From CBDCWQ01 sp965223435 (lineage in GTDB: Bacteria; Myxococcota; Kuafuiibacteriia; Kuafuiibacteriales; Kuafuiibacteriaceae): DNA of 64,000 nt. The stretch is from positions 124,001 to 188,000 of the forward strand of contig CBDCWQ010000006.1 in assembly GCA_965223435.1 (NCBI GenBank), given 5' to 3'. Below, one piece after another: positions 7,203 through 15,864 of this stretch. Made by a program: the position numbers and the translations under genes. Within the stretch, counting starts at the first letter, position 1. Each line of letters starts with the position of its first letter. A model generated the notes under the pieces. That model worked only from the letters and a program-made list of their open reading frames with translations. It made no database searches and was not told the DNA's origin.

Positions 7203-10200
7203 TTAGGGAGCCGGACACATGCCGAGCGCTCCAAGGTTGAGTACGGGCACTTGGTCCGCGACGACGTTACCGCTTGAAGCCAAGAACGCGACGGCTTGGG
7301 CTTGGGCGCCCAAAGTCTGGCACACCGTGTCCAGGGCTGGGTTTGAGGACAGCGGCGTTCCTCCGCAAACGGGCGCCAAAAACCACGGGTGGCAACCGCT
7401 ATCGGTGCTGGCGATTGGCGTCAGGTTAAAGGTCTGAAGCTGGCCGACGAGCGGGGTGCCGGGGTCACCAATCGCGTATGCGCTGGCGAGGTCCCGCGCG
7501 GTTGCATTGACGAGGACCAGGTCTGAGGCGGCCATCTGCATCAAGATTTGCTGGGGACTGGTGTGGGTCGTCTGGGAGTGATGGGGGCGACGTGCGTCCA
7601 CTTGAATGGAGTTTGCAAGGGGGTCACCGGGGTCGATGATCGCCTGGGCGAGCGCAAGGAGTTGGCGGAATTCGTCGCTATCCTTACACCCAAGGGCCGG
7701 ATTGGTGATGTCCACCAGTTCGCAAATCCCCGATAGGCCCAAGGCTAAAAACAAGCTGGTGTTGATGGAAGGAATGGTCGCGAGCACCACACTCAAAAGC
7801 CCTCCCGCCGGTGCATTCAGGACGAACTGCCCCACTTCGCTGGGCCCCACATAGGCGGCCAGCGTTCCACCGGTGATGGCCCCAAGCGATTGGCCGACGT
7901 AGCTTATTCGGCTGCCATCGAGGTCTTGTAGGGGCGTTCCCGGTCCGGTCTCGGTCTGAAGGGCGCGAATCAGGGTCAGCTGGTCCACGGTTGTCTGTCG
8001 GAAGTTGTCGCGGGTGGCAAAGAGATTGGCGCTCAAAAAGCCGGTCCCGGAGGGATCTTGTAGGCCGTCGCAGCCGGTCGTTTGCTCACAACTGCAGGGC
8101 GCGCTGGTGGAGCCCACGCACGCGGGGGTTGCATTGCACACGATCTCTTTGGGGTTCTTGCCGGTACAGGGAATCATGGTGCTGTTGTTCACGAGGTCTG
8201 ACGCCCGTGCTCCGTGAAATGGCGCATCCATCATGACGGTTGCCCAGCCAGCCGCAGCGAGGCTGTTGGCCAGCAAGAACCCGGTTTCTTTGAAAGCCCC
8301 AAGGCCGTGTTGAAAAATGGCTATGGGCACGTCTCCTTCGAAGTTATTTGGCATCGCCACCCAAAACGGGATGTCCACCAGCGCGGGGGGCGTCGCACTT
8401 GGGTTGCGAAAGATCTGCGGATTGAATGCTCCGCCGTTGGCGCTCATGGGACTTCCTTGGGTTAATCCAAAACCCTTCAGGGTATAGGCGTTGATGGAAC
8501 CGATGTTGGAGGTGGCGGCGATGCACAGGGGGTGGTTTCCCACGTCCCCCGGGCGGGTTTGGCATTGGCCTGCAGGGATCGTGGGGACAAACGCCCCGCG
8601 CTCACAAAGCGGCATACACACGCCGAGGAGGGTACGAGCGCTTTCTTCTTCTCCTAGGGGATGGGGTGCAGTCGGTCCAAGAATGCTCGTTCCGTTCGGG
8701 ACCAGCGTTTGGGCCCAGGCCGGCAAAAGCTGCGCACGGACGGCGTCGAGTGCGGCGGTGATGGTCTGGGTTTTGTAAGTCCATGCCATCAGGATTTCGC
8801 TCCGCATAAGCTTGATCGAAGCGTCTTGGCCCTCCCAGTGCTCGAGGACCCGCTCAAAGGGTTGTCGGACCTGGCCCTCAAGAGCTTGTGCCGTGAGCTT
8901 GATCTCGGGGTCGCTCAAAACAGTGCCCGTCGTCTGGACATTGGCGCAACGGAGCGCGCCTTCGAGGACCGGAAGGACGGTGTCGTCGGTTTGGACAAAG
9001 GGGGCCTTCAGTTTGGTGATCTCAAAAAGAGGGGCCGCCACCACAGTGTTTTGGTCCGTGTCACGAATGCCGTTTTTGACCGCGATCAGGTAGTTTCGGT
9101 TTTGGTCGAGGGGTTGTCTTGGCCGGATGGCAATCGCCGAAGAGGCCACCGAAGTCCCGGGCAGGGCTGTGAGCTCTAGGTCGACTGCGGCCCCTTGCAC
9201 CGTGCCGTCGGCGTCGACTGGGTACATCAGGATGTTTCCCTCGAGACTCGCCTGGTCGATGTCTCGGGTCGAGGTGATGGTGATGGTGGCCGTGGTGGAG
9301 AATCCATCGAGGGTCCCAAGGGCGGTTTTTAAGTCGGCCGCGATGTTGGAGTCGGTGGTGCTCGAGGGGATGAAAAGGCTCTTTTGGTTGGTTGCGCTGG
9401 AGGTGACCGTGAAGAGTTCGTTGTTGGGGAACGGCACTTTCGGATTGTTTGGGTCGGGGTTGAACTCGATTTCGGTCGGAGCCCGTGGTCCGGTGTGCCA
9501 GGTGTTGACGAGGACCGCGCGGCTTCGGTCCTTGAGAACGCCAGCGGCCAGAAAAAGTTCGGTCAGCCCGTTGAGGGCGACGTAGAGGGCTCTGAGCTCG
9601 AGTCCGGCCTCTTGGACCGCCTTTTGAAACGCGGGGCGTTCGCTGGCGGTGAGTTCGGCAAACGGTCGCCCCCCAAACGCCGTTGACAGGACCGAATTTT
9701 GCACGTTGCCTCTGAGGAGCGCGCTGGCAATGGTGCCGTCGGCGGCCACTGGCTCGAACTCGGTTCCGACGTTTAACACCGCAAAGAGGCTCGACGGTTG
9801 GACCGCTCGGTTGTTTCGGCCTTTGAGTCCCTCGGTCTCATGGCCTTCGACCAACAGCACGTACTGGGCGTCTGCTTTGATGGGCTCGGTGGGTTGCAGG
9901 ATGAGCTCGATGCCTGGGGGGAGGTCGCCCGCGTTGAACGTTCTTTCGGGGGCGCTTCCGTTGCCTCCACTTTGGCAGCTTTCGTTGGGCGCCACACGGT
10001 TCCGGCTCACCGTGGTGAAGGCGAGTGGTTTCAGTGTTTGTCCTAGGATTTCGAAGAGCTTGATTCCGCGTGGGATGGTGGTGATGTCGAGTTCGCCGGA
10101 GAAGAACAGCGAGATCGGGGTGGTGGTTGGCCAGTAGTCGACCAGCTGAAGACACTCTTTGGGACTTGGGCGCTCGCAGGGATGGGCGACGAGGCGATCC

Positions 10201-10412
10201 TTGTTCAATGTCCCGTCGAGGTTTTCGGCAAGAAAGGTCGGTGACGGAAAAATTTGAAGCACCGGGATAGGATGGGTGACGTCGAATTGGGCGATGACAA
10301 AGTCGGCCGGATCGACCGGCGGTTCGAGCTCCACCTCGCTTGGGCAACCGTAGAGGCCCAAGAGCCCGGTTAGACCGACGAGGAGTGTTGAGGCCAGGCG
10401 CTGCCTGAGCAT
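7203..10412 (-). CDS. large lipase-like lipoprotein (alpha/beta hydrolase, virulence-factor-lipase type)
   Basis: This 1,069-residue lipoprotein begins with a signal sequence ending in the lipobox LYGC (about residue 23). The first 550 residues contain Ig-like beta-rich modules (FSGELDITTIPRGIKLF, TITSTRDIDQASLEGNILM) of the kind found before bacterial extracellular lipases. The C-terminal part has the alpha/beta hydrolase landmarks: the oxyanion segment IAIFQHGLGAFKE, then DAPFHGAR, then the nucleophile elbow YVGQSLGAITGG (GxSxG), with a late His in WFLAPVCGG or nearby as a possible catalytic base. It probably hydrolyses lipid esters at the cell surface. ATG 10412 is chosen over the in-frame ATG 10445 because GGGAGG lies 10 bases upstream. 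It is the first gene of an operon with the FadL-like transporter, and is divergent from hemF. Confidence 0.8.
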   Translation of the reverse strand: MLRQRLASTLLVGLTGLLGLYGCPSEVELEPPVDPADFVIAQFDVTHPIPVLQIFPSPTFLAENLDGTLNKDRLVAHPCERPSPKECLQLVDYWPTTTPISLFFSGELDITTIPRGIKLFEILGQTLKPLAFTTVSRNRVAPNESCQSGGNGSAPERTFNAGDLPPGIELILQPTEPIKADAQYVLLVEGHETEGLKGRNNRAVQPSSLFAVLNVGTEFEPVAADGTIASALLRGNVQNSVLSTAFGGRPFAELTASERPAFQKAVQEAGLELRALYVALNGLTELFLAAGVLKDRSRAVLVNTWHTGPRAPTEIEFNPDPNNPKVPFPNNELFTVTSSATNQKSLFIPSSTTDSNIAADLKTALGTLDGFSTTATITITSTRDIDQASLEGNILMYPVDADGTVQGAAVDLELTALPGTSVASSAIAIRPRQPLDQNRNYLIAVKNGIRDTDQNTVVAAPLFEITKLKAPFVQTDDTVLPVLEGALRCANVQTTGTVLSDPEIKLTAQALEGQVRQPFERVLEHWEGQDASIKLMRSEILMAWTYKTQTITAALDAVRAQLLPAWAQTLVPNGTSILGPTAPHPLGEEESARTLLGVCMPLCERGAFVPTIPAGQCQTRPGDVGNHPLCIAATSNIGSINAYTLKGFGLTQGSPMSANGGAFNPQIFRNPSATPPALVDIPFWVAMPNNFEGDVPIAIFQHGLGAFKETGFLLANSLAAAGWATVMMDAPFHGARASDLVNNSTMIPCTGKNPKEIVCNATPACVGSTSAPCSCEQTTGCDGLQDPSGTGFLSANLFATRDNFRQTTVDQLTLIRALQTETGPGTPLQDLDGSRISYVGQSLGAITGGTLAAYVGPSEVGQFVLNAPAGGLLSVVLATIPSINTSLFLALGLSGICELVDITNPALGCKDSDEFRQLLALAQAIIDPGDPLANSIQVDARRPHHSQTTHTSPQQILMQMAASDLVLVNATARDLASAYAIGDPGTPLVGQLQTFNLTPIASTDSGCHPWFLAPVCGGTPLSSNPALDTVCQTLGAQAQAVAFLASSGNVVADQVPVLNLGALGMCPAP

Positions 10413-10606
10413 AGGCGATTTACCTCCCGACAACGGCCGTTTCACATCTTGCGTACGACCCTAGCGTGTCATGGCGCGAAGTATCATGGATCTGGTGGTA
10501 GCGTAAGGCCAAGAGGGTTATGCCCGTGCTCCCGCCGGGGCGCACACTTCATCACACATCTTAGACGTGTGTTGGGGAGCATCACCGAAGGCTGGTTGGG
10601 TGCGGG

Positions 10607-11563
10607 ATGATGGGCTACAAGCACACCGTGGAAAACACGTGCACAGAGTCCGCGTTTGGACGAGAGGCCCATCACTTTTTTTCTCGCGTGCAAGATGAGA
10701 TCGTCGCGGGGCTCACCGAAGAAGACGGCCGAACCCGCTTTCGTTCCGACACCTGGACACGAAAGGGTGGGGGTGGTGGTAAAACCTGCGTGGCCACCCA
10801 AGGTGCGGTCATCGAAAAAGGGGGTGTCAATGTGTCCTGCGTATTCGGCGAGCTCCCAGAGGCTTTTGCCAAAGAAATACCAGGTGCGGGGCGAGGTTTT
10901 TTTGCGACAGGTGTGAGCTTGGTGATTCATCCTTGTTCCCCCCGCGTACCCACCGTGCACGCAAACTTTCGATACCTCGAAAAACGTACGGATGACGCAA
11001 AGGTCGCTTGGTTTGGAGGTGGCGCTGACTTGACGCCGTGGCTCTTGCGCCCTGAGGACGCAGAACATTTTCACCAGACATGGAAAGACGCTTGCGATCG
11101 CCACCCGGTTGCGGACTACAGGGCCTTCAAGAAAGCGTGCGACGAGTATTTCTATCTGCCCCACCGCGGCGAAACCAGGGGCATCGGGGGTATCTTTTTT
11201 GACTACTTGGGTCTGGAGGACAACCAGCCCATCGAAGATGTTTTTGCTTTTGTTCAAGATGCAGCACGGAGTTTTTTGAAGTCCTACTTGCCCATCGTCA
11301 CGCGACGCAAAGAAGAAGCCTACAGCGAAGAGGAGCGTGCGTGGCAGCTGCTCCGGCGTGGTCGCTACGTGGAGTTTAACCTCCTCTATGACCGGGGAAC
11401 CGTGTTCGGCCTCAAAACCAAGGGAAGAACCGAGTCCATCTTGATGTCTCTTCCCAATCTGGTCAGCTGGGGGTACGCTCAAGAACCTCAAGCCGGAACC
11501 TATCAACAAGCCTTGGTAGATGTGTTGAAGACCCCAGTAGACTGGTTGGCGCCAAAAAAATAA
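10607..11563 (+). CDS. hemF: oxygen-dependent coproporphyrinogen-III oxidase
   Basis: HemF converts coproporphyrinogen III to protoporphyrinogen IX with molecular oxygen, a late step of haem synthesis in the cytoplasm. At 318 residues it has the usual length. The recognisable blocks are GGGKTCVATQGAVIEKGGVN (substrate loop), HPCSPRVPTVHANFRYLE, WFGGGADLTPW, the YLPHRGETRGIGGIFFDYL block, GRYVEFNLLYDRGTVFGLKT and ESILMSLPNLVSWGY. The invariant His and Arg of the family are present. The gene starts ATGATG at 10607. It is monocistronic and divergent from the lipase operon over 194 bases. It implies an aerobic lifestyle. Confidence 0.96.
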   Translation: MMGYKHTVENTCTESAFGREAHHFFSRVQDEIVAGLTEEDGRTRFRSDTWTRKGGGGGKTCVATQGAVIEKGGVNVSCVFGELPEAFAKEIPGAGRGFFATGVSLVIHPCSPRVPTVHANFRYLEKRTDDAKVAWFGGGADLTPWLLRPEDAEHFHQTWKDACDRHPVADYRAFKKACDEYFYLPHRGETRGIGGIFFDYLGLEDNQPIEDVFAFVQDAARSFLKSYLPIVTRRKEEAYSEEERAWQLLRRGRYVEFNLLYDRGTVFGLKTKGRTESILMSLPNLVSWGYAQEPQAGTYQQALVDVLKTPVDWLAPKK

Positions 11564-11619
11564 CGACGTGCGGTTCCCGGCGGGCCTCCGAATGCGTTCT
11601 TGAACGATGCCAGGGAGAG

Positions 11620-11646
11620 GCTACGCGTTGACACTCAGTGCGTAGC
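11620..11646. terminator. hairpin between convergent genes
   Basis: GCTACGC and GCGTAGC form a 7-bp perfect stem around a 13-base loop, between the ends of hemF (plus) and the 216-residue-protein gene (minus). There is no T-run on either side, so it is a possible factor-assisted or bidirectional stop signal rather than a classic intrinsic terminator. Confidence 0.35.
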
Positions 11647-11667
11647 ATATCGAAGTGATCCGAGGGA

Positions 11668-12318
11668 TCAGTCTTCTGGATCGATGGGACCGGGCGAGGG
11701 GATAAGCGTGGGTTTGGTCGGGTCGGCGGCCGATTCTTGGTCCGGAACCTGAGGGAGCAGGGTCGGCATCGTGGGGTCGACCACGGGTTCCTTGTCCGCA
11801 CCAGCAGGAGGCGGGACGGGTTTTTTCGAGTCCCGTTCCGTCGGACTTTTTGCCGGCATTGGCGTGGGTTGGACCAAAACTTGTGGATGTTGGTCGGTGA
11901 GTGTGGGTGTCGGGCGACGCACCGGCATCGTCGGATCAACGATGGCCTGCTTGTCGGTTGGTGTCGCAAAGACATCGTCCGGCACGGTGGTGGTGCCGCT
12001 GTCTCGGAAGAGGCCGAGACTCATCAACTCTTCTTCAGCGGTGATGCTTGTCGAGTTTTCACTCCAGGGGCTTCCATCTTGGGCGTCGGTGTCCGGTATC
12101 GTTCCTTGTTCGGTGCGTCTGATGAACTCTTGCGAAGGGATTTCGAAGGCGACCGAGCCGTCTTCCAAAATCTGGGCCCCCGGAACCCGTTGGACGCTTG
12201 TCTTCCCATCCGCTGTGCGGTGGCGAACGAGAATGCCGCCGGGGATGTTGAGCCCGTCGACCTCTTTGGTCACGCGGCTGTCCTTGATGGCGATCCAGCG
12301 ATAGGGCTTGGGCACCAC
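11668..12318 (-). CDS. conserved protein with a Pro-rich DPTxPT repeat tail, paralogue of 2586-2915
   Basis: The 216-residue product has an N-terminal module of about 75 residues shared with the small protein at 2586-2915 (VDGLNIPGGILVRH, SVQRVPGAQI, EDGS, TIPD). The C-terminal 100 residues are low-complexity and Pro/Thr-rich. They contain three related units, VDPTMPVRRPTP, VDPTMPTLLPQV and ADPTKPTLIPSP, each followed by a DQ or ID segment. The start is a GTG at 12318 (GTG GTG), without a good ribosome-binding site. There is no signal peptide or membrane helix. The tail looks like a flexible linear-motif region, for instance binding sites for a partner or for a Ser/Thr kinase (six Thr in DPT or MPT context). 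Function unknown. It lies 75 bases downstream of the PAP2 gene on the same strand. Confidence 0.65.
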   Translation of the reverse strand: MVPKPYRWIAIKDSRVTKEVDGLNIPGGILVRHRTADGKTSVQRVPGAQILEDGSVAFEIPSQEFIRRTEQGTIPDTDAQDGSPWSENSTSITAEEELMSLGLFRDSGTTTVPDDVFATPTDKQAIVDPTMPVRRPTPTLTDQHPQVLVQPTPMPAKSPTERDSKKPVPPPAGADKEPVVDPTMPTLLPQVPDQESAADPTKPTLIPSPGPIDPED

Positions 12319-12393
12319 AAAACGTTAATCGGTCCGTTTGAAAAATCAACGAGAAAGAAACGGGAGGACCCTGTCTGGTGGTCTGGCGTGAGC

Positions 12394-12921
12394 CTACGCA
12401 CGCGTCTTTTTTCGATGGGTTTCCCACTTGATCCGGAGCACCAGAAAAACTGCGCCGATAACCGTCCCCAACACCGCCCCGGCGAGCACGTCACTTGGAT
12501 AGTGCACTCCGAGCAGAACCCGAGATGCGGCGACCGCAGCGGCCAACGGGCCGAACATCCACCAGCCGCGTCGCACCAAAGGTGCAGATGGCACCAAAAA
12601 AGCGAAGGCCACCGTCGCGTGGGCCGAGGGGAGGCTTTTCCCAGAGCCACAGCGCACGGGACGCGCCAAGGCCTCGAGGGTGTGACAGGGCCGCAGGCGG
12701 TTGAAAGTCGGTTTTAAGACGCGTGACGCGACCAGGTCTCCCGCACCCATGGCCAAGGCGACGCTGGCGATTGCGATATACCGGCGGCGAAACAGCAAGA
12801 ACCCGAAGAGCGGGCCAAGCACGACCGGCATGAGCCAACGCGACGAGAGGGCGCGGCCAAGGACGGCGAAGAACTCAGCCCGGGCGAGGCCGTTGATGGC
12901 GCGAAGAACTGCCTCATCCAC
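12394..12921 (-). CDS. PAP2-family membrane phosphatase
   Basis: A small integral membrane phosphatase that probably removes phosphate from undecaprenyl pyrophosphate, phosphatidic acid or a similar lipid phosphate on the outer face of the inner membrane. All three family signatures are present: KPTFNRLRP (KX6RP), KSLPSAHA (PSGH variant with Ala for Gly) and SRVLLGVHYPSD (SRX5HX3D). About five hydrophobic segments surround them. The frame is open to a TTG at 12957, but GTG 12921 has AGGA 8 bases upstream and gives MDEAVLRAINGLAR, typical of PAP2 N-termini, so I prefer it (175 residues). It is divergent from the CPBP protease gene. Confidence 0.86.
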   Translation of the reverse strand: MDEAVLRAINGLARAEFFAVLGRALSSRWLMPVVLGPLFGFLLFRRRYIAIASVALAMGAGDLVASRVLKPTFNRLRPCHTLEALARPVRCGSGKSLPSAHATVAFAFLVPSAPLVRRGWWMFGPLAAAVAASRVLLGVHYPSDVLAGAVLGTVIGAVFLVLRIKWETHRKKTRA

Positions 12922-13030
12922 GGTTGGGATCCTAGGGTTCAAGGCCGACGTGCACAAGCCAGACTTTGATCTCAGCCGGCCCGACCCGTAGTCTTCGACA
13001 GAGCTGAAGTCTGCGGATTATAGTCCAGTC

Positions 13031-13726
13031 GTGGCGACCAAAGAAGAAGCGGGGCCGGAGCCCTCCCGGGCCGCTTTGGTCAAGGAGTGGGTCATCGCGT
13101 CGATGGGGGTGCTGCTGGTGTTGGCCCTCATCAAACACGGTTCATCTTGGACTCCGGTGTTTCGTGAGTATGGGGCCACATTGGCGGTGGCTTTTCAGCT
13201 GTACTTCCCCCTGGTTTTGGTGGGCCGTCGGGGCATAAGCCACCGGTCTTTGGGCCTTGGACGCTCACGTTTGGGGGAAGACCTGGGCGCGGTTTTTGTG
13301 TTGTGCCTGGTGACTTTTATCCCTTTTGCCGTGGGCCACCACCTGTGGCAGCAGTTTTTCTTTGGGCGGCCATTTCACTTGGCCCCCTTGAGTCAGGCGT
13401 TGATCGATGGCCTCCCGACCCTGTTGGTCGTTGCGCTCGCTGAGGAGCTCTATTTTCGCGGCTATCTTTTGGAGCGGGCCCAGAGAGTCTGGGCGCCGTG
13501 GGGGCGCGTGTTTGGCGTGGGTGTGGGGCCCGCCGTGGTGTTGACCTCCCTCGTTTTCGCGCTGGCGCACTTCGTCGGGGAGTACCAGGTGACCCGGCTG
13601 GGGCCATTTTTCCCGGGCCTGCTTTTTGGCCTGCTGAGAAACAGGAGTGGACTCATTTGGGGGGCTTTTGTGTATCACGCATTGTGTAACCTTTGGGCCG
13701 ATTGGCTTTGGCGTTGTTATGTATAA
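13031..13726 (+). CDS. CPBP-family intramembrane glutamic endopeptidase
   Basis: The 231-residue protein has about six membrane helices and the CPBP/ABI signatures: AEELYFRGYLLERAQ (EExxxR motif 1, residues about 138-152), then FALAHFVGEY (motif 2 His) and FVYHALCNLWADWL (motif 3 His/Asn). This family cleaves substrates within or next to the membrane. In Myxococcota some members (MrtX/MrtC types) act as myxosortases on MYXO-CTERM or JDVT-CTERM tails. The ending with a short Arg-rich loop (RNRSGLIWG) would suit that group, but no protein in this window carries such a tail, so this is only a possibility. Translation starts at GTG 13031. The gene converges with the CAP-domain gene, 24 bases away. 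Confidence 0.82.
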   Translation: MATKEEAGPEPSRAALVKEWVIASMGVLLVLALIKHGSSWTPVFREYGATLAVAFQLYFPLVLVGRRGISHRSLGLGRSRLGEDLGAVFVLCLVTFIPFAVGHHLWQQFFFGRPFHLAPLSQALIDGLPTLLVVALAEELYFRGYLLERAQRVWAPWGRVFGVGVGPAVVLTSLVFALAHFVGEYQVTRLGPFFPGLLFGLLRNRSGLIWGAFVYHALCNLWADWLWRCYV

Positions 13727-13750
13727 CCCCTTCTTTGTCGGCCCTCTCGC

Positions 13751-14941
13751 CTACAACGCGCTCCTCGCAAACATCTGAACCACGCAAAATACCGGACCAT
13801 GGGTGGTTCGGTGGCGGACCGTACCGAGGCCCAAAAACCGTGCGAGGGGATCCAGGAGGTTACGACGGTGACTGGGGCTATCCAAAAGATTGCGGTGTGC
13901 TTCCAGCTCGGAGGAGGCAATGGCGATGTTTTCGGTGATTCCGTGCCCTTTGAAGCCGCTTTTTTGAGCCCTCGCCGGAGGGGCCCTTCCGCCCGGCAAT
14001 ATATGGGCTGCCATCAAACTGTCACACACCCGCCGGGCATGGGCGAGCGCAGCGCGGGTGAGGGCGGGTTCCGTGACGAGGGCAGGGAGGTTTCGAGCCT
14101 GTCGAAACGCATGAATGCGCGCCCTGAGCGGGACGTGAGGGCTGGCCGACGCGGGGGGTGGGTCGACGCCGGGACTCAGAGCCGCTGTTCGGTACGCGAA
14201 GGTCCAAAGCGCAGCAATTTCTGGCCCCCTATCACGTTCAACCAAGAGCTCCAGGGTGTAGTGCCCGGGCCCCTGGGCAAAAGGAAGCGTGACCGAAAAA
14301 AACTTGCCGTCCCGGGTAGGCTCTAGCTGCAATATGTCTTGACAGTATGCCCCTGTGGGTGATGTCTTCGGGCAGGGGTGGCGGAGCCATGCCTCGAGAT
14401 GGTCTTTCGAATGGGCTGTTCCTTGGACCACGGTTGGCCCCTTTTGAATCCGCCTTGCCAGTGGCGCGAGGGCCACAAGTCGCCGGGTAAAAAGGACCAC
14501 AAGGCTTTTGCGATGGCCTGGTGAGATGTCGAGACCGATATGCGTAAAACCCTTATGCAGCACCCGCGTGCGCACAAACTTCGTCAGGGCCTTCTTGAGT
14601 GCCGGGACGCTTTGCCCGGATGCGCTCCAGGGAAGGACTTGGGGTTCGGCGAGCCCTTCTTCCCTAAAACTACGGTTGAGCGATGCCCGGGTGGCCCGCC
14701 TAGGATCCTTGGTCACGGCCGCGTGGTGCCGCGCAGCAACGCGCGTGAGCGAGGGATCCACGTGAAGGGGTGGCGTTCGGGCCAGACGGGCGATGGTCCG
14801 GGCGAGGGCAGGGCCCGTAGGGCTGGCTTCCGCTGCGCCCGGGTACCCGGCCGCGAACAGAAACATGACAAAATGTCCAAGCCGAGAGCATCGCGAAACT
14901 TTTTGGCACTGAAGCCGTTGGATCATTGGGTATTTCGGCAT
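13751..14941 (-). CDS. exported protein with a C-terminal CAP (SCP-like) domain
   Basis: From ATG 14941 (GGGAAGG just upstream) the protein has 396 residues and begins with a long signal peptide (HFVMFLFAAGYPGAAEA). Residues 40-260 are not recognised in detail; the first part (LARTPPLHVDPSLTRVAARHH) looks like a degenerate CAP-like repeat. Residues 270-395 form a CAP domain with RIHAFRQARNLPAL, LTRAALAHARRVCDSLMAAH, ENIAIAS and SPSHRRNLLDPLARFLGLG. The family's His/Glu/Ser/His pocket is only partly kept: GxNIA is present as ENIA and the SPSHRxN motif is clear. CAP proteins in bacteria are secreted and bind cell-wall or lipid ligands; the substrate here is unknown. The open frame runs up to 15229, into the sigma-factor gene, so I shortened it. 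Confidence 0.75.
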   Translation of the reverse strand: MPKYPMIQRLQCQKVSRCSRLGHFVMFLFAAGYPGAAEASPTGPALARTIARLARTPPLHVDPSLTRVAARHHAAVTKDPRRATRASLNRSFREEGLAEPQVLPWSASGQSVPALKKALTKFVRTRVLHKGFTHIGLDISPGHRKSLVVLFTRRLVALAPLARRIQKGPTVVQGTAHSKDHLEAWLRHPCPKTSPTGAYCQDILQLEPTRDGKFFSVTLPFAQGPGHYTLELLVERDRGPEIAALWTFAYRTAALSPGVDPPPASASPHVPLRARIHAFRQARNLPALVTEPALTRAALAHARRVCDSLMAAHILPGGRAPPARAQKSGFKGHGITENIAIASSELEAHRNLLDSPSHRRNLLDPLARFLGLGTVRHRTTHGPVFCVVQMFARSAL

Positions 14942-15160
14942 GTCCTTCCCGAGCGTGTGGGGTTTGATGTTCACACCTGGTGACAACATGTCGTGCCGTT
15001 GCTTGACCGGTTCCGTGGGGTGCCCATGATAAGGGCGCAGCATCTGGACCCGGGCTGCTAATTTGTGAGGTTGGCCTGATTCCTGCTTATATATGCGACT
15101 ACGGACCTCGGGCTGGCTGGGAGGACGGCCGGCCGGGGAACTCCGAACGAGGAAACGAAG

Positions 15161-15814
15161 ATGTTTGGATTCAAAAGAGACGAAAAGCGAAAAACGGCGT
15201 CGGAGTTTGAGGCGCTGGCCGTGGTTCATATGGATGCCCTATACGGCGCGGCCCTTCGATTAACCCGAAGCGCGAAGGACGCGGAAGACCTGGTGCAGGA
15301 TACGTATCTCAAGGCTTTTCGGTTTTTTGACCGCTTTGAACGCGGAACCAATATCAAGGCTTGGCTTTTTAAGATCCAAACCAACACCTTCATCAATCGC
15401 TATCGTCGCAAAGTAAAGGAACGAGAGTTGGCTGAGGCTCCGTCCGAGGACGTGATGGTGGACCGATTTGTGTCCCAACAGCAGCTTCAGGCTCTCCAGC
15501 AGCCCGAAGAAGACTTTTTCAGCAAGCTTCTGTCCGACGAGGTTGTGGAGGCCTTGGATAAAGTCCCCGTCGACTTTCGCATGGTGGTGGTGCTGGCAGA
15601 TATACAGGGTTTTTCGTACAAAGAGGTGGCGGAGATCGTCGATTGCCCGGTCGGCACGGTGATGAGCCGTCTGTTTCGGGGGCGAAAGATTCTTCAACAA
15701 TCGCTCTATCAGTACGCCATCGCCGAAGGCATCATCAAGCCACCCTCCGACGAACAGACGGGAGCGCCGATCGATTTTGAGGCGTATCGAGCACTTAAGA
15801 AGGCCTCCGCCTGA
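15161..15814 (+). CDS. ECF-type RNA polymerase sigma factor (RpoE-like)
   Basis: The 217-residue protein has sigma region 2 (DALYGAALRLTRSAKDAEDL, then AFRFFDRFERGTNIKAWLF; DAEDLVQDT is the core-binding DxxDL[VT]Q-type motif). Region 4 ends with the helix-turn-helix FSYKEVAEIVDCPVGTVMS followed by RLFRGRKIL. There is no region 1 or 3, as expected for ECF sigma factors. A ribosome-binding site (GAGGAAACGAAG) immediately precedes ATG 15161. The downstream gene encodes a zinc-finger anti-sigma factor, so sigma activity is probably held at the membrane until a signal arrives. It is divergent from the CAP-domain gene over about 220 bases, where an autoregulated promoter may lie; I could not identify one with confidence. 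Confidence 0.93.
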   Translation: MFGFKRDEKRKTASEFEALAVVHMDALYGAALRLTRSAKDAEDLVQDTYLKAFRFFDRFERGTNIKAWLFKIQTNTFINRYRRKVKERELAEAPSEDVMVDRFVSQQQLQALQQPEEDFFSKLLSDEVVEALDKVPVDFRMVVVLADIQGFSYKEVAEIVDCPVGTVMSRLFRGRKILQQSLYQYAIAEGIIKPPSDEQTGAPIDFEAYRALKKASA

Positions 15815-15864
15815 TCGCACTCGGCCCAAAGAACCCATTTTTTTGCTCGGGTAAACACCGATCA

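Noticed and set aside
11737..12717. 326-codon plus-strand frame
   Set aside because: It runs opposite the Pro-rich paralogue and the PAP2 gene and shows only Arg/Gly-rich antisense composition.
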